This document shows, one piece after another, positions 8,494 through 16,460 of a stretch of 64,000 nucleotides of DNA. A program made the position numbers and the translations under genes. Origin of the DNA: Psychroserpens damuponensis (GTDB taxonomy: Bacteria; Bacteroidota; Bacteroidia; Flavobacteriales; Flavobacteriaceae); the NCBI RefSeq assembly GCF_000826655.1, contig NZ_JXJO01000004.1:124001-188000 (forward strand), given 5' to 3'. Under the pieces are notes generated by a model, which saw nothing but the letters and a program-made list of their open reading frames with translations, did not search any database and was not told the DNA's origin. Position 1 is the first letter of the stretch, and each line of letters starts with the position of its first letter.

Positions 8494-10530
8494 ATGAATA
8501 TTTTAAATTCTACATTCGATACACCATATCATACAGCTCCTTTTTCAAAAATTAAAAATGAGGATTATATGCCTGCCTTTTTAAAAGCAATAGAAAAGGC
8601 AAGAGCAGAAATTGATGCGATAACATCGTCTCTAGACACACCTACATTTAAAAACACGATTGAAGCCTTAGATTTTTCGGGAGAACAATTAGACCGTATC
8701 TCAAGCATCTTTTTTAACCTTAATAGTGCCGAAACGAATGATGACATTCAAAAAATAGCACAACAAGTATCTCCTCTACTCTCTGAGTTTGGAAATGATA
8801 TCACTTTAAATGAAGAGTTATTTAAACGTGTAAAATTTGTGTATGATCAAAAGCCAACTTTAAATTTAACGACAGAACAACACACACTTCTCGATAAAAA
8901 ATATAAAAGCTTTTCTAGAAATGGTGCTAATCTTTCCGAAGATAAAAAAACACGCCTTAGAGAAATTGACAAACAACTAAGTCAATTAAAACTTAAATTT
9001 GGTGAAAATGTTCTAGCCGAAACTAATGCATTTGAAATGCACCTTACCAATGAAAGTGATTTGGCAGGATTGCCAGAAGGCGCCAAAGAAGCCGCACAAC
9101 AATTAGCAGAATCTAAAGACAAAACTGGTTGGATCATTACTTTAGACTATCCTAGTTATATACCATTTATGACATATGCTGATAATCGCCAACTTCGTAA
9201 AAAACTTGCTATTGCTGCTGGAGCCAAAGCGTTTAAAGGTGATGAATTTGACAACCAAGACAACGTGTTGCAAATTGCAAAACTACGTTATGAACGTGCT
9301 AATTTATTAGGGTATAAAACGCATGCGCATTTTGTGCTAGAAGAACGAATGGCAAAAACACCTCAAACGGTTGAGAATTTTTTAAACGAACTGTTGGAGA
9401 AAGCAAAACCTGCAGCTCAAAAAGAATTTAAACATTTAGAGCAGTTTGCTAAAGACCTGGATGGTATTGATAGATTAGAAAAATGGGATGGCTCCTACTA
9501 CTCCGAGAAACTGAAGCAAAAACTGTTTAGTTTAGATGACGAGCAACTAAAACCATACTTTAAATTAGAAAATGTAATTGATGGTGTATTTACAATTGCT
9601 GAGCGTTTATTTGATTTAAAATTTGAAGAAATTGATACTATAGATAAATATCACAATGATGTTTTAACGTATAAGGTTACAGACCATAAAGGTAATTTGG
9701 TTTCTATTTTTTATGCCGATTTTTTCCCAAGACCAGGTAAACGTAATGGTGCTTGGATGACGGTTTACAAACCTCAATCAATTAAAAATGGTGTAAATGA
9801 CAGACCACATATTTCTAATGTATGTAATTTTACTAAACCAACAAAAAGCAAACCTTCACTGCTAACGTTTAATGAAGTGACCACTTTATTTCATGAGTTT
9901 GGCCATGGCTTACATGGAATGCTTGCTAATACAACCTACCCTAGTTTATCTGGTACAAGTGTGTTTTGGGATTTTGTAGAATTACCAAGTCAAGTGTTAG
10001 AAAACTGGTGCTATGAAAAAGAAGCACTTGAGTTATTTGCAACGCATTATGAAACAGGAGAAGTGATCCCAATGGAATTAATAGAAAAAATTAAAGCCTC
10101 TGCAACCTTTCATGAAGGCATGCAAACCTTGCGTCAAATTAGTTTTGGGCTTTTAGATATGTCATGGCACGGACAAGACCCAACTGCAATCACCAATGTA
10201 AAAGCACATGAGTTAGAAGCTTTTGATGGCACAAAACTCTATCCTGATGTGGCAGAGAATTGTATGAGTACAGCATTTTCGCATATTTTTCAAGGTGGTT
10301 ATAGTTCTGGATATTATAGTTACAAATGGGCAGAAGTTTTAGATGCAGATGCCTTTGAATACTTTTTAGAAAAAGGTGTTTTTAGTAAAGAGGTCGCTCA
10401 AAAATTCAAAGATAATGTGCTATCTCAAGGTGGAACTGAAGATCCTATGACCTTGTATAAACGCTTTAGAGGACAAGAACCAAAACCTGATGCCTTATTA
10501 AAACGTGCTGGATTGATGGTAAAAAAGTAA
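8494..10530 (+). CDS. M3 family zinc metallopeptidase (oligopeptidase A / peptidyl-dipeptidase type)
   Basis: The 678-residue protein is full length for the OpdA/Dcp group of M3 peptidases. The zinc motif HEFGHGLHGML is at about residues 466-476, with the third ligand and its surroundings in SGTSVFWDFVELPSQ. The C-terminal FSHIFQGGYSSGYYSYKWAE is also characteristic. There is no signal peptide, so it acts in the cytosol, trimming short peptides left by ATP-dependent proteases or taken up from outside. It cannot be assigned to Dcp (dipeptide release) or OpdA from motifs alone. It follows a secreted unknown by two bases. Its stop codon lies inside a 10-bp-stem hairpin. Confidence 0.93.
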   Translation: MNILNSTFDTPYHTAPFSKIKNEDYMPAFLKAIEKARAEIDAITSSLDTPTFKNTIEALDFSGEQLDRISSIFFNLNSAETNDDIQKIAQQVSPLLSEFGNDITLNEELFKRVKFVYDQKPTLNLTTEQHTLLDKKYKSFSRNGANLSEDKKTRLREIDKQLSQLKLKFGENVLAETNAFEMHLTNESDLAGLPEGAKEAAQQLAESKDKTGWIITLDYPSYIPFMTYADNRQLRKKLAIAAGAKAFKGDEFDNQDNVLQIAKLRYERANLLGYKTHAHFVLEERMAKTPQTVENFLNELLEKAKPAAQKEFKHLEQFAKDLDGIDRLEKWDGSYYSEKLKQKLFSLDDEQLKPYFKLENVIDGVFTIAERLFDLKFEEIDTIDKYHNDVLTYKVTDHKGNLVSIFYADFFPRPGKRNGAWMTVYKPQSIKNGVNDRPHISNVCNFTKPTKSKPSLLTFNEVTTLFHEFGHGLHGMLANTTYPSLSGTSVFWDFVELPSQVLENWCYEKEALELFATHYETGEVIPMELIEKIKASATFHEGMQTLRQISFGLLDMSWHGQDPTAITNVKAHELEAFDGTKLYPDVAENCMSTAFSHIFQGGYSSGYYSYKWAEVLDADAFEYFLEKGVFSKEVAQKFKDNVLSQGGTEDPMTLYKRFRGQEPKPDALLKRAGLMVKK

Positions 10531-10548
10531 AGGCAACAGCCTTTACTT
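10525..10548 (+). terminator. Hairpin overlapping the M3 peptidase stop codon
   Basis: AAGTAAAGGC (10525-10534) pairs perfectly with GCCTTTACTT (10539-10548) over the 4-base loop AACA. The TAA stop codon of the peptidase (10528-10530) lies in the left arm. There is no T tract after it, so it could be a terminator or an mRNA 3'-end stabiliser. Confidence 0.5.
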
Positions 10549-10599
10549 AAGCAGTTAAGTTTGATGTAGTATAGATTAAAATTGTAGCGTAAAATCTAT

Positions 10600-11193
10600 T
10601 TACTTTTTTCTATTAAACCAAAAATCTATTAACGCAATATATTGACCTAAAACCACTTTATTAATATTTTTATCATTGCAATTGTTGTAACTGTGGTCTG
10701 GTGCATAATATTTATAAGAGTTGACTTTGCCATCTTGTATAATTGCAAAATTATATCCTGTCGCATCAGAGATCATACAAACAGGAGGTCCTGTTGCTGA
10801 GATTGTCTTAAAATTGTGTTGAGAGTATTTTAAAAAATTAAGAGTTGTAGACGCGTTTAGCTTATTTACCACTTGCTGTTTTTGCTCAGTAGTTAATTCT
10901 ATTTTGGTTAATGTGTCTTTTAATGCTTTCTTTTTTCTTAAATAGGACTTCGGAAATTTTCTATTGTACAAAATAACATCTCCACTGTCCTTGAAAATAT
11001 AATAACTTTTATGATCATATGCAGACCAACCACCTGTTAAATGCAGGATAACTCCAATATCATTTTTAGATAGAGTTATAGGAAATTCAAAGTCTTGACT
11101 TACGGTTTCACTTAGGTTTAAAGTGGGAAGCTCTTGAGAAAACATAAAAAAACAAGAAAAAGATATTAATAAGCTAAATAAGGCTGTTTTCAT
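10600..11193 (-). CDS. Secreted protein of unknown function
   Basis: The 197-residue protein has a signal peptide ending near residue 19 (CFFMFSQ). The mature region contains GVILHLTGGWSAYDHKSYYI, a basic patch (YLRKKKALK) and two cysteines late in the chain (PPVCMI, NNCND). I do not recognise the family. It converges with the M3 peptidase on the left. On the right it is divergent from the GbsR operon, sharing an intergenic region of about 190 bases that carries the first palindromic operator. Confidence 0.55.
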   Translation of the reverse strand: MKTALFSLLISFSCFFMFSQELPTLNLSETVSQDFEFPITLSKNDIGVILHLTGGWSAYDHKSYYIFKDSGDVILYNRKFPKSYLRKKKALKDTLTKIELTTEQKQQVVNKLNASTTLNFLKYSQHNFKTISATGPPVCMISDATGYNFAIIQDGKVNSYKYYAPDHSYNNCNDKNINKVVLGQYIALIDFWFNRKK

Positions 11194-11316
11194 GGTATAA
11201 CATTTGAAAATCGAATGTAACTAAAAAAAAATTGTCTGTAAAACATTTAATGTAAACGCCTGAAATAACTGAGGAGGTTACATTTCTGTAAGTAAGCAAA
11301 AATAATTTACACAAAA

Positions 11317-11344
11317 TAAACTTTCAATAATTATTGAAAGTTTA
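11317..11344. promoter_or_regulatory. Operator 1: 28-bp perfect palindrome before the GbsR-type regulator
   Basis: Bases 11317-11344 are a perfect 28-bp palindrome. Its core, AACTTTCA-N8-TGAAAGTT (11319-11342), recurs at 11902-11925 and 12226-12249. The right arm contains the TTG (11334-11336) of the likely -33 promoter element, so a bound protein would block polymerase. The probable ligand is the regulator encoded 40 bases downstream, implying autoregulation (inference). Confidence 0.75.
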
Positions 11345-11362
11345 AAATATTTAATATATTTG
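11334..11362 (+). promoter_or_regulatory. Promoter of the GbsR-led operon
   Basis: TTG at 11334-11336 and TATATTTG at 11355-11362 are separated by 18 bases, which agrees with the Bacteroidota pattern TTG-N17 to 23-TAnnTTTG. The -33 element overlaps operator 1. The start codon follows 21 bases after the -7 box. Confidence 0.6.
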
Positions 11363-11383
11363 TCATGTTAAATACATATAACA

Positions 11384-11887
11384 GTGAATTACGACGACGC
11401 TAAAATGAAATTTGTAAGTACTTGGGGAAGCCTAGGCTCACTTTGGGGAATTAATAAAGCTATGGCACAAATACAAGCCTTGCTTTTTATTTCAATAAAA
11501 CCCTTGTCTATGGAAGACATTATGGCAGATTTACATATTTCTCGTGGTAATACAAGTATGAATTTACGACAGTTAATGGATTGGGGAATTGTTACTAAAG
11601 AAATTATTCCTGGTGAGCGTAAAGAATATTTCACCACAGAAAAAGACGTGCAAGAATTAGCTAGAATCATAGCGAAAGAACGAAGTCGTAGAGAAATTCA
11701 ACCCGTTATTAAAGTTTTAAAAGAGGTCTCCTCTATTACAGATGATGGAACTGAAAAAACCAAAGAACTCATTAAACAAACCAAAGCATTGCACGATTTA
11801 ACGCAAACTGCAGATGATATGATTAATAAATTAGTAAATCAAAAGCAAAACTGGATTACTAAGTCAGTACTAAAACTATTTAAATAA
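11384..11887 (+). CDS. GbsR/MarR family transcriptional regulator
   Basis: The 167-residue protein is a winged-helix regulator of the GbsR branch. TWGSLGSLWGINKAMAQIQA is the family N-terminus, EDIMADLHISRGNTSMNLRQ is the recognition helix region, and a wing follows around PGERKEYFTTEKD. The C-terminal third is helical and probably dimerises. The start is the GTG at 11384, because the conserved region begins immediately and the ATG seven codons later would remove part of it. The protein likely represses its own operon through the palindromes at 11317, 11902 and 12226. The effector is unknown; other GbsR proteins sense choline or related osmolytes, but nothing here indicates that. Confidence 0.85.
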   Translation: MNYDDAKMKFVSTWGSLGSLWGINKAMAQIQALLFISIKPLSMEDIMADLHISRGNTSMNLRQLMDWGIVTKEIIPGERKEYFTTEKDVQELARIIAKERSRREIQPVIKVLKEVSSITDDGTEKTKELIKQTKALHDLTQTADDMINKLVNQKQNWITKSVLKLFK

Positions 11888-11901
11888 AAAAATTTAAACC
11901 T

Positions 11902-11925
11902 AACTTTCAATTATTTCTGAAAGTT
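11902..11925. promoter_or_regulatory. Operator 2: AACTTTCA-N8-TGAAAGTT
   Basis: The same 8-8-8 inverted repeat as operator 1 lies between the regulator and the next gene, ending 17 bases before that gene's ATG. No TAnnTTTG box follows it. Bound protein could therefore act as a roadblock inside the operon, or the repeat could act as an RNA hairpin near the ribosome site. Confidence 0.65.
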
Positions 11926-11942
11926 CTATAACACCATAAACT

Positions 11943-12221
11943 ATGAAAACTATATTACAAATCTCAAAAGTTATTAATATTCTCGCTTTGTGCTGCTTAA
12001 TTGGTCTCGCTTATGGGCTAGTTTTAACAGGAGCTCTTCAAGTATTAGCTGCAATTTTATTTTTTATTGCATTTCCGAAGGAAAAATTAATCTACATCTA
12101 TTTCGCTGTTGTAGGCTTATTTTTTCTAATCTGGGAAGGCAATCCATTTGGGTGGCAATTTGTAATTATAGTAGGCTTAATGATCCTTTTAACGTATACC
12201 ATTCACACCAAAAAAATTTAA
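11943..12221 (+). CDS. Small membrane protein, GbsR operon
   Basis: The 92-residue product is almost wholly hydrophobic, with three probable helices (about residues 8-27, 30-44 and 50-85 as one long or two short helices) and a basic end (HTKKI). No motif is recognisable. It starts 17 bases after operator 2 and is followed by operator 3, so it is the first target gene of the regulator. A second frame over the same bases is a shadow because it lacks the clear helix pattern. Confidence 0.6.
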   Translation: MKTILQISKVINILALCCLIGLAYGLVLTGALQVLAAILFFIAFPKEKLIYIYFAVVGLFFLIWEGNPFGWQFVIIVGLMILLTYTIHTKKI

Positions 12222-12225
12222 AATC

Positions 12226-12249
12226 AACTTTCAATATTTTCTGAAAGTT
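12226..12249. promoter_or_regulatory. Operator 3: AACTTTCA-N8-TGAAAGTT
   Basis: This is a third copy of the inverted repeat with the same 8-base spacer length. It lies in the 41-base gap between two membrane-protein genes and ends 13 bases before the ATG at 12263. The arms are identical to those at 11319-11342 and 11902-11925, while the spacers differ, which points to selection for the arms. Confidence 0.65.
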
Positions 12250-12262
12250 TAAAACACCAATA

Positions 12263-12616
12263 ATGAATTACAACATCCTTACTTATAGCATATACTTACC
12301 AATCATCGCTGTGATTATGGTAAAAGTTGGGTGGATGTTTTATACACATGGCGAAATTTTTTTAATGCATTTATATAAAAATGATGACACCATTGTAAAA
12401 CCAATTAACAACCTATTACTTATTGGTTACTACCTCACAAATCTGGGTTATGCGATTATCACACTTGCTTTTTGGGAACAAGTAAATAATCTGCCACAAA
12501 TGCTAAATACCTTAAGCGAACATTTAGGAATCATAATCATTGGTTTAGCAGTATTGCACTACAATAATGTACTCTGCCTTAATTATCTCGTAAAATCAAA
12601 ACACTCAAAAAAATAA
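12263..12616 (+). CDS. Membrane protein, first of a paralogous pair
   Basis: The 117-residue protein has three predicted helices, near residues 9-27, 48-68 and 86-106. It shares its plan with the next gene product: YLPI near the start, a polar loop with G-x-x-F, then N-x-L-x-x-IG-x-YL-x-N-x-G-x-A-x-x-x-L. The two therefore look like a tandem duplication. Function is unknown. It follows operator 3 directly. Confidence 0.6.
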   Translation: MNYNILTYSIYLPIIAVIMVKVGWMFYTHGEIFLMHLYKNDDTIVKPINNLLLIGYYLTNLGYAIITLAFWEQVNNLPQMLNTLSEHLGIIIIGLAVLHYNNVLCLNYLVKSKHSKK

Positions 12617-12638
12617 ATCAAAAACTAAATATTATATC

Positions 12639-13052
12639 ATGGAAAATTCTAAAATCATCATCGGTTACCTTGTTTATCTACCAATCGTAATTATCCTCAC
12701 GATTTACGTTTCAAAAATGCTATTTAAAAACGGAAAGTACTTTATGCTAGACATTTTTAAAGGTCAAGAAGATATTGCATTGGCAACTAATAAACTCTTT
12801 GAAATTGGTTTCTACCTCATCAATATTGGTTGGGCTTTACTCATACTTAAAATTAGTTATCACAGTGCTTCGGAAATGAGCTCACAAACCTTAATCGAGA
12901 TTTTGAGTAAAAAAATTGGCGGCTTTTCTATCTACTTAGGTGTCATGCTTTTCATCAATTTATTCTTCTTTTTTAGAGGTCGTCGTAAATCTAAACAGAG
13001 CTTAAAAAAAGTGACAAAGACACCTGTTTATGATGTAAGGGATGAACAGTAG
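12639..13052 (+). CDS. Membrane protein, second of a paralogous pair
   Basis: The 137-residue protein is a paralogue of the preceding 117-residue protein, with the shared elements YLPI, the KNGKYFML loop and NKLFEIGFYLINIGWALLIL. It has three helices and a longer basic, polar C-terminal tail (RGRRKSKQSLKKV then a short acidic end) that probably faces the cytosol. It is separated from its neighbours by 22 and 35 bases. The gap before the next gene holds a small tandem repeat, three copies of AACTTG. Confidence 0.6.
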   Translation: MENSKIIIGYLVYLPIVIILTIYVSKMLFKNGKYFMLDIFKGQEDIALATNKLFEIGFYLINIGWALLILKISYHSASEMSSQTLIEILSKKIGGFSIYLGVMLFINLFFFFRGRRKSKQSLKKVTKTPVYDVRDEQ

Positions 13053-13087
13053 AAAATGAACTTGAACTTGAACTTGAAATCGAAAAC

Positions 13088-13426
13088 ATGAAAATTTTAC
13101 ATTATAGCAACGTTATTTTTTATCTAGCAACTATAATTGCCTACTTATCAGAAGATAGTGCTCTACTTGGACTAACCTTTCAGTTTTTCTTCGGTATCAT
13201 TCAACTCTCATATTTTTTAATATGTCGAGGCAGAGCAAACTCTGAGAAGATTAAAAGCCATTTGAATTTATACATTGCTTTAGTAGGAATGATAATATTA
13301 ACTCTTGCTCTATTATTTAAGATTATGCATTTTGAAAACTCTGTGACACTAATAGTTATGACTTTCATACCAATGTCGATAGCAGCTTACTTCGTTTATA
13401 TCACTTATCTAATCCAAAAACAATGA
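13088..13426 (+). CDS. Membrane protein, GbsR operon
   Basis: The 112-residue protein has four predicted helices (about residues 5-20, 26-43, 58-78 and 86-108), joined by short loops; one loop is basic (CRGRANSEKIK). It differs from the two paralogues before it. Its stop codon overlaps the next start as ATGA (13423-13426), so it is translationally coupled to the DCC protein. No known family is recognised. Confidence 0.6.
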   Translation: MKILHYSNVIFYLATIIAYLSEDSALLGLTFQFFFGIIQLSYFLICRGRANSEKIKSHLNLYIALVGMIILTLALLFKIMHFENSVTLIVMTFIPMSIAAYFVYITYLIQKQ

Positions 13427-14247
13427 AAACACTAGAACACCACACCTTGCTATATGATGAGAATTGTCCGTTATGTCAAGTCTACACCTCTGGTTTTATA
13501 AAAACTGGAATGTTAGATCAAAACGGCAGACAACCATACAGTTCACTCTCTAATGACAATCTAGATTTCATTGACCTTGAACGTGCTTCAAATGAAATCG
13601 CTTTAGTAGACAACAAAAACAAAACTGTGATTTATGGCATTGATAGTTTGCTGAAAGTTCTCGGATATAGATTTCCAATTATTGAAAACATCGGTCAACT
13701 AAAACCGGTAAAGGTTGTTTTAAAAAAACTCTATTCGTTTATATCATATAACCGTAAAGTGATTATTCCAAGTGAAGGTAACACAACAAAAAAACTACAA
13801 TGTATACCAAGTTTTAATGTAAAGTATCGTTTGTTATATATACTATTTGCAGCAATCGTCACCATGTTTACGTTGTTTCATTTTTCTAAAAACATCACAC
13901 AATTACCACACGGAACGCTTTTAAGAGAAGGCATCATTACCATTGGCCAATTACTGTTTCAAGGTGTGCTAATTTATAAATTAGATACAAAGACGATTCT
14001 TAATTACTTCGGAAATGTGATGACCATTTCACTTATGGGCAGTTTGCTATTAGTACCTTTATTAATTATAAATTCTAGTTTTCAAATTTCAAAAACGACA
14101 CTTTTAATTGGTTTTGGCATCACAATTATTATCATGTTTTTAGAGCATAAGAGAAGAGTGAAATTACTAAAATTACCAAGCTACTTAACATACACTTGGG
14201 TACTTTACAGAGTCCTTATTTTATTAACCATTTTAATACTAAAATAA
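13423..14247 (+). CDS. DCC-type (DUF393) thiol-disulfide oxidoreductase with C-terminal membrane helices
   Basis: The 274-residue protein opens with LLYDENCPLCQVYTSGF, which carries the D-x-x-C-x-x-C motif of the DCC1-like DUF393 family, a small thioredoxin-related redox domain (about residues 1-120). After residue 135 there are about five hydrophobic segments, so the redox domain is tethered to the inner membrane. That membrane part is unusual for the short stand-alone DUF393 proteins. Its start overlaps the previous stop and its own stop overlaps the next start (TAATG at 14245-14249), so it is tightly embedded in the operon. Confidence 0.75.
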   Translation: MKTLEHHTLLYDENCPLCQVYTSGFIKTGMLDQNGRQPYSSLSNDNLDFIDLERASNEIALVDNKNKTVIYGIDSLLKVLGYRFPIIENIGQLKPVKVVLKKLYSFISYNRKVIIPSEGNTTKKLQCIPSFNVKYRLLYILFAAIVTMFTLFHFSKNITQLPHGTLLREGIITIGQLLFQGVLIYKLDTKTILNYFGNVMTISLMGSLLLVPLLIINSSFQISKTTLLIGFGITIIIMFLEHKRRVKLLKLPSYLTYTWVLYRVLILLTILILK

Positions 14248-15149
14248 TGAATACAATAACAATAGCTGGAGGTAGCGGATTTTTAGGTCAAGTTCTAGAA
14301 AACTACTTTACAAAAAAAGGCCATACAGTATATATTTTAACCAGAACCGTAAAACGAGATAATGACATCTATTGGAATGCCAAAGATCTAGATAAATGGA
14401 CTAACATTCTAGAACAAAGCGATGTGCTCATTAATCTCACAGGGAAATCTGTAGATTGTCGATATACAAACGACAACAAAAAGCACATTTTAGATTCTCG
14501 AGTAGATTCTACACATGCTCTAGGGTTGGCAATTAATTTATGTGATAATCCGCCAAAAGTGTGGTTTAACTCCTCTACCGCAACAATATACAGACATTCA
14601 ACAGATAAACAAATGACCGAAAAAACTGGTGAGATTGGAGACGATTTTTCTATGAATATCGCTAAATCCTGGGAACAAGCATTTTACTCCATCACCAACC
14701 CAAAAACTAGAAAAATTGCGTTACGCACATCAATCGTAATGGGAAAACATGGAGGCGCAACAGAACCTTTAAAACACCTCACCAAATTTGGTTTAGGAGG
14801 CAAACAAGCGTCAGGTTTTCAAAAAGTAAGTTGGATTCATGAGCTCGATTTTGCAAGAGCCATAGACTTTTTAATTGCGCATAATAGTCTTGATGGCAAT
14901 TTTAATCTAGCCGTACCAAAGCCCACAAACAATATCACATTAATGAAAGCTTTTAGAAAAGTGATGAACGTTCCTTTTGGCATTTCGCAACCCAAATGGC
15001 TTATAAAATTAGGAGCCAAACTAATAGGCACAGAACCAGAATTGGTTTTAAAAAGTAGAAATGTAATTCCGGAGCGCTTACTAAACAACAACTTCAAATT
15101 CTTACATACAAATATTGAAATTGCCTTAGATGACCTTATAAATTCTTAA
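14247..15149 (+). CDS. TIGR01777 family NAD(P)-binding epimerase-like oxidoreductase
   Basis: The product is 300 residues long when started at the ATG at 14247, which overlaps the DCC stop. The frame extends further upstream, but the Rossmann motif TIAGGSGFLGQVL begins four residues after this ATG, so it is the natural start. Further family marks are INLTGKSVDCRYT, WFNSSTATIYRHS, RTSIVMGKHGGA and WIHELDFARAIDFL. TIGR01777 proteins resemble sugar-nucleotide epimerases, but their substrate is unknown. It is the last intact gene of the GbsR-led operon. A DUF2071 remnant follows. Confidence 0.85.
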   Translation: MNTITIAGGSGFLGQVLENYFTKKGHTVYILTRTVKRDNDIYWNAKDLDKWTNILEQSDVLINLTGKSVDCRYTNDNKKHILDSRVDSTHALGLAINLCDNPPKVWFNSSTATIYRHSTDKQMTEKTGEIGDDFSMNIAKSWEQAFYSITNPKTRKIALRTSIVMGKHGGATEPLKHLTKFGLGGKQASGFQKVSWIHELDFARAIDFLIAHNSLDGNFNLAVPKPTNNITLMKAFRKVMNVPFGISQPKWLIKLGAKLIGTEPELVLKSRNVIPERLLNNNFKFLHTNIEIALDDLINS

Positions 15150-15196
15150 CATGAATTTTATAAAAGCCCATTAAAAAAATCTCATCCTTATTAATT

Positions 15197-15841
15197 ATGA
15201 AATTTACCCAAATCTATTACAATCCTAAGTGCCATTAGGCACAAAACTAGAGAGTTTTAATGGCAACTATAACGTGAGTATCGTTGGATTCATGTTTATG
15301 AACACCAAAGAATTGAGTGTAAAATTACCAAATCACATCAATTTTGAAGACGTGAACCTCAGGTTTTATGTTAAACGACATGGAAAACGTGGTGTTGTTT
15401 TCATCAAAGAAATTGCGCCTAAGCCATTAATAACTTTAGTAGCTAATTCTATATATCATGAGTATTATTTTACTGCGGAAATGAAACATCTATGGACACA
15501 AAGTGACCTTTCAAAAACATTTGAATACTAATGGAAATTCAATAATAAATGGCAATCTATAGCTATAGAAACAGGCGCTAAGTTTACTGCAATGGCAGAT
15601 TACTCTATTGCACAATGTATAACAGAACATTATTTTGGCTACACAAAACATAAAAACAAAACCTACAAACATGAGGTGGTACATCCATATTGGCGACAGT
15701 TAAAAGTGACGAATCATATGATAAATATAGATTTGAAGCTAAATATGGACACCGTTTAAACACTTAAATACTCTAGCACCTACATCTATAATTCTTGCAG
15801 AAGGGTCTGAGGTTAGTGTCAAGAACAAAAGAACCCTATAA
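15197..15841 (+). pseudogene. Broken DUF2071 (YqjF-like) gene
   Basis: Pieces of a DUF2071 protein occur in order in several frames. There is a short start (15197, MKFTQIYYNPK), which runs into a stop after about 13 codons. The main block at 15229-15528 follows (VSIVGFMFMNTKELS, NLRFYVKRHGKRGVVFIKEI). An in-frame TAA at 15529-15531 interrupts it, and the same frame continues to about 15710 (TEHYFGYTKHKNKTYKHEVV, HPYW). A frame change gives FEAKYGHRLNT, and another gives APTSIILAEGSEVSV, ending at 15841. So one premature stop, at least two frameshifts and an apparent N-terminal loss are visible. The gene is on the operon strand, 47 bases after the epimerase, so it probably once belonged to it. 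Translation of the middle block cannot be excluded but is unlikely to be useful. Confidence 0.85.
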
Positions 15842-15873
15842 ATGTATTATTAGATTAACTAACAAATTTACAT

Positions 15874-15881
15874 TATTTTTG
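15874..15881 (+). promoter_or_regulatory. Candidate -7 box of the sigma factor gene
   Basis: TATTTTTG matches TAnnTTTG and ends 24 bases before the ATG at 15906. I see no well-spaced TTG upstream. It could be recognised by the housekeeping sigma factor. Confidence 0.35.
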
Positions 15882-15905
15882 AGGTAAATTTTTTCAATAC
15901 TATAG

Positions 15906-16457
15906 ATGCCAAAACATGTTATAGATCCTAATCAATGGATTAAATTATATTCTGATTATCTATTTAACTACACCATAACGCGTGTTAATGATAGAGAGAT
16001 TGCTCAAGATTTAGTTCAGGACACATTTGTGGCTGGATTAAAATCTATGAAAAATTTTAAAGGAGAAGCGAGTGAACGTACTTGGCTCATTTCGATATTA
16101 AAAAGAAAAATTATAGATCATTACCGTAAAATCAATTCTAAAAAAGGGAAAGCCGAAGTTAGAATGTCTTACAACAGTGATGAAAATGAAGGTGATTGGC
16201 TTGAAGAGCGTGTTGCAGATCCTTTTGATAAAACTGCTGAAGACTCTATAGAAAACTCAGAATTAGGTGCTGCAATTCATGATTGTATTAGTAAATTACC
16301 AGAGAAACAAGCTAATGTTTTTAAAATGAAAACATTATTAAATTACGAAACTGAAGCTATTTGTAATGAATTAGAAATTACTGCGTCTAACCTTTGGGTA
16401 ATCATACATAGAGCAAGAACCGCTATGGCTGCCTGTATGGAAAAAAATTGGTTTTAA
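15906..16457 (+). CDS. ECF-type RNA polymerase sigma factor
   Basis: The 183-residue protein has sigma region 2 (about residues 12-80: LYSDYLFNYTITRVNDREIA, QDLVQDTFVAGLK, SERTWLISILKRKIIDHYRK). After a polar linker comes region 4 (about 120-178: CISKLPEKQANVFKMKTL, NELEITASNLWVIIHRARTA). Regions 1.1 and 3 are absent, as in extracytoplasmic-function sigma factors. A small Cys/His protein follows after three bases and may be its anti-sigma or redox partner. Target promoters cannot be told from this window. Confidence 0.92.
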   Translation: MPKHVIDPNQWIKLYSDYLFNYTITRVNDREIAQDLVQDTFVAGLKSMKNFKGEASERTWLISILKRKIIDHYRKINSKKGKAEVRMSYNSDENEGDWLEERVADPFDKTAEDSIENSELGAAIHDCISKLPEKQANVFKMKTLLNYETEAICNELEITASNLWVIIHRARTAMAACMEKNWF

Positions 16458-16460
16458 ATT

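Noticed and set aside
11990-12244. Plus-strand open frame of 84 codons over the small membrane gene
   Set aside because: It overlaps the 92-residue membrane protein in another frame, lacks clear helices, and runs through operator 3.
13055-13087. AACTTG triplicate as a regulatory site
   Set aside because: It is a three-copy six-base tandem in a short intergenic gap with no palindrome. More likely slippage than an operator.
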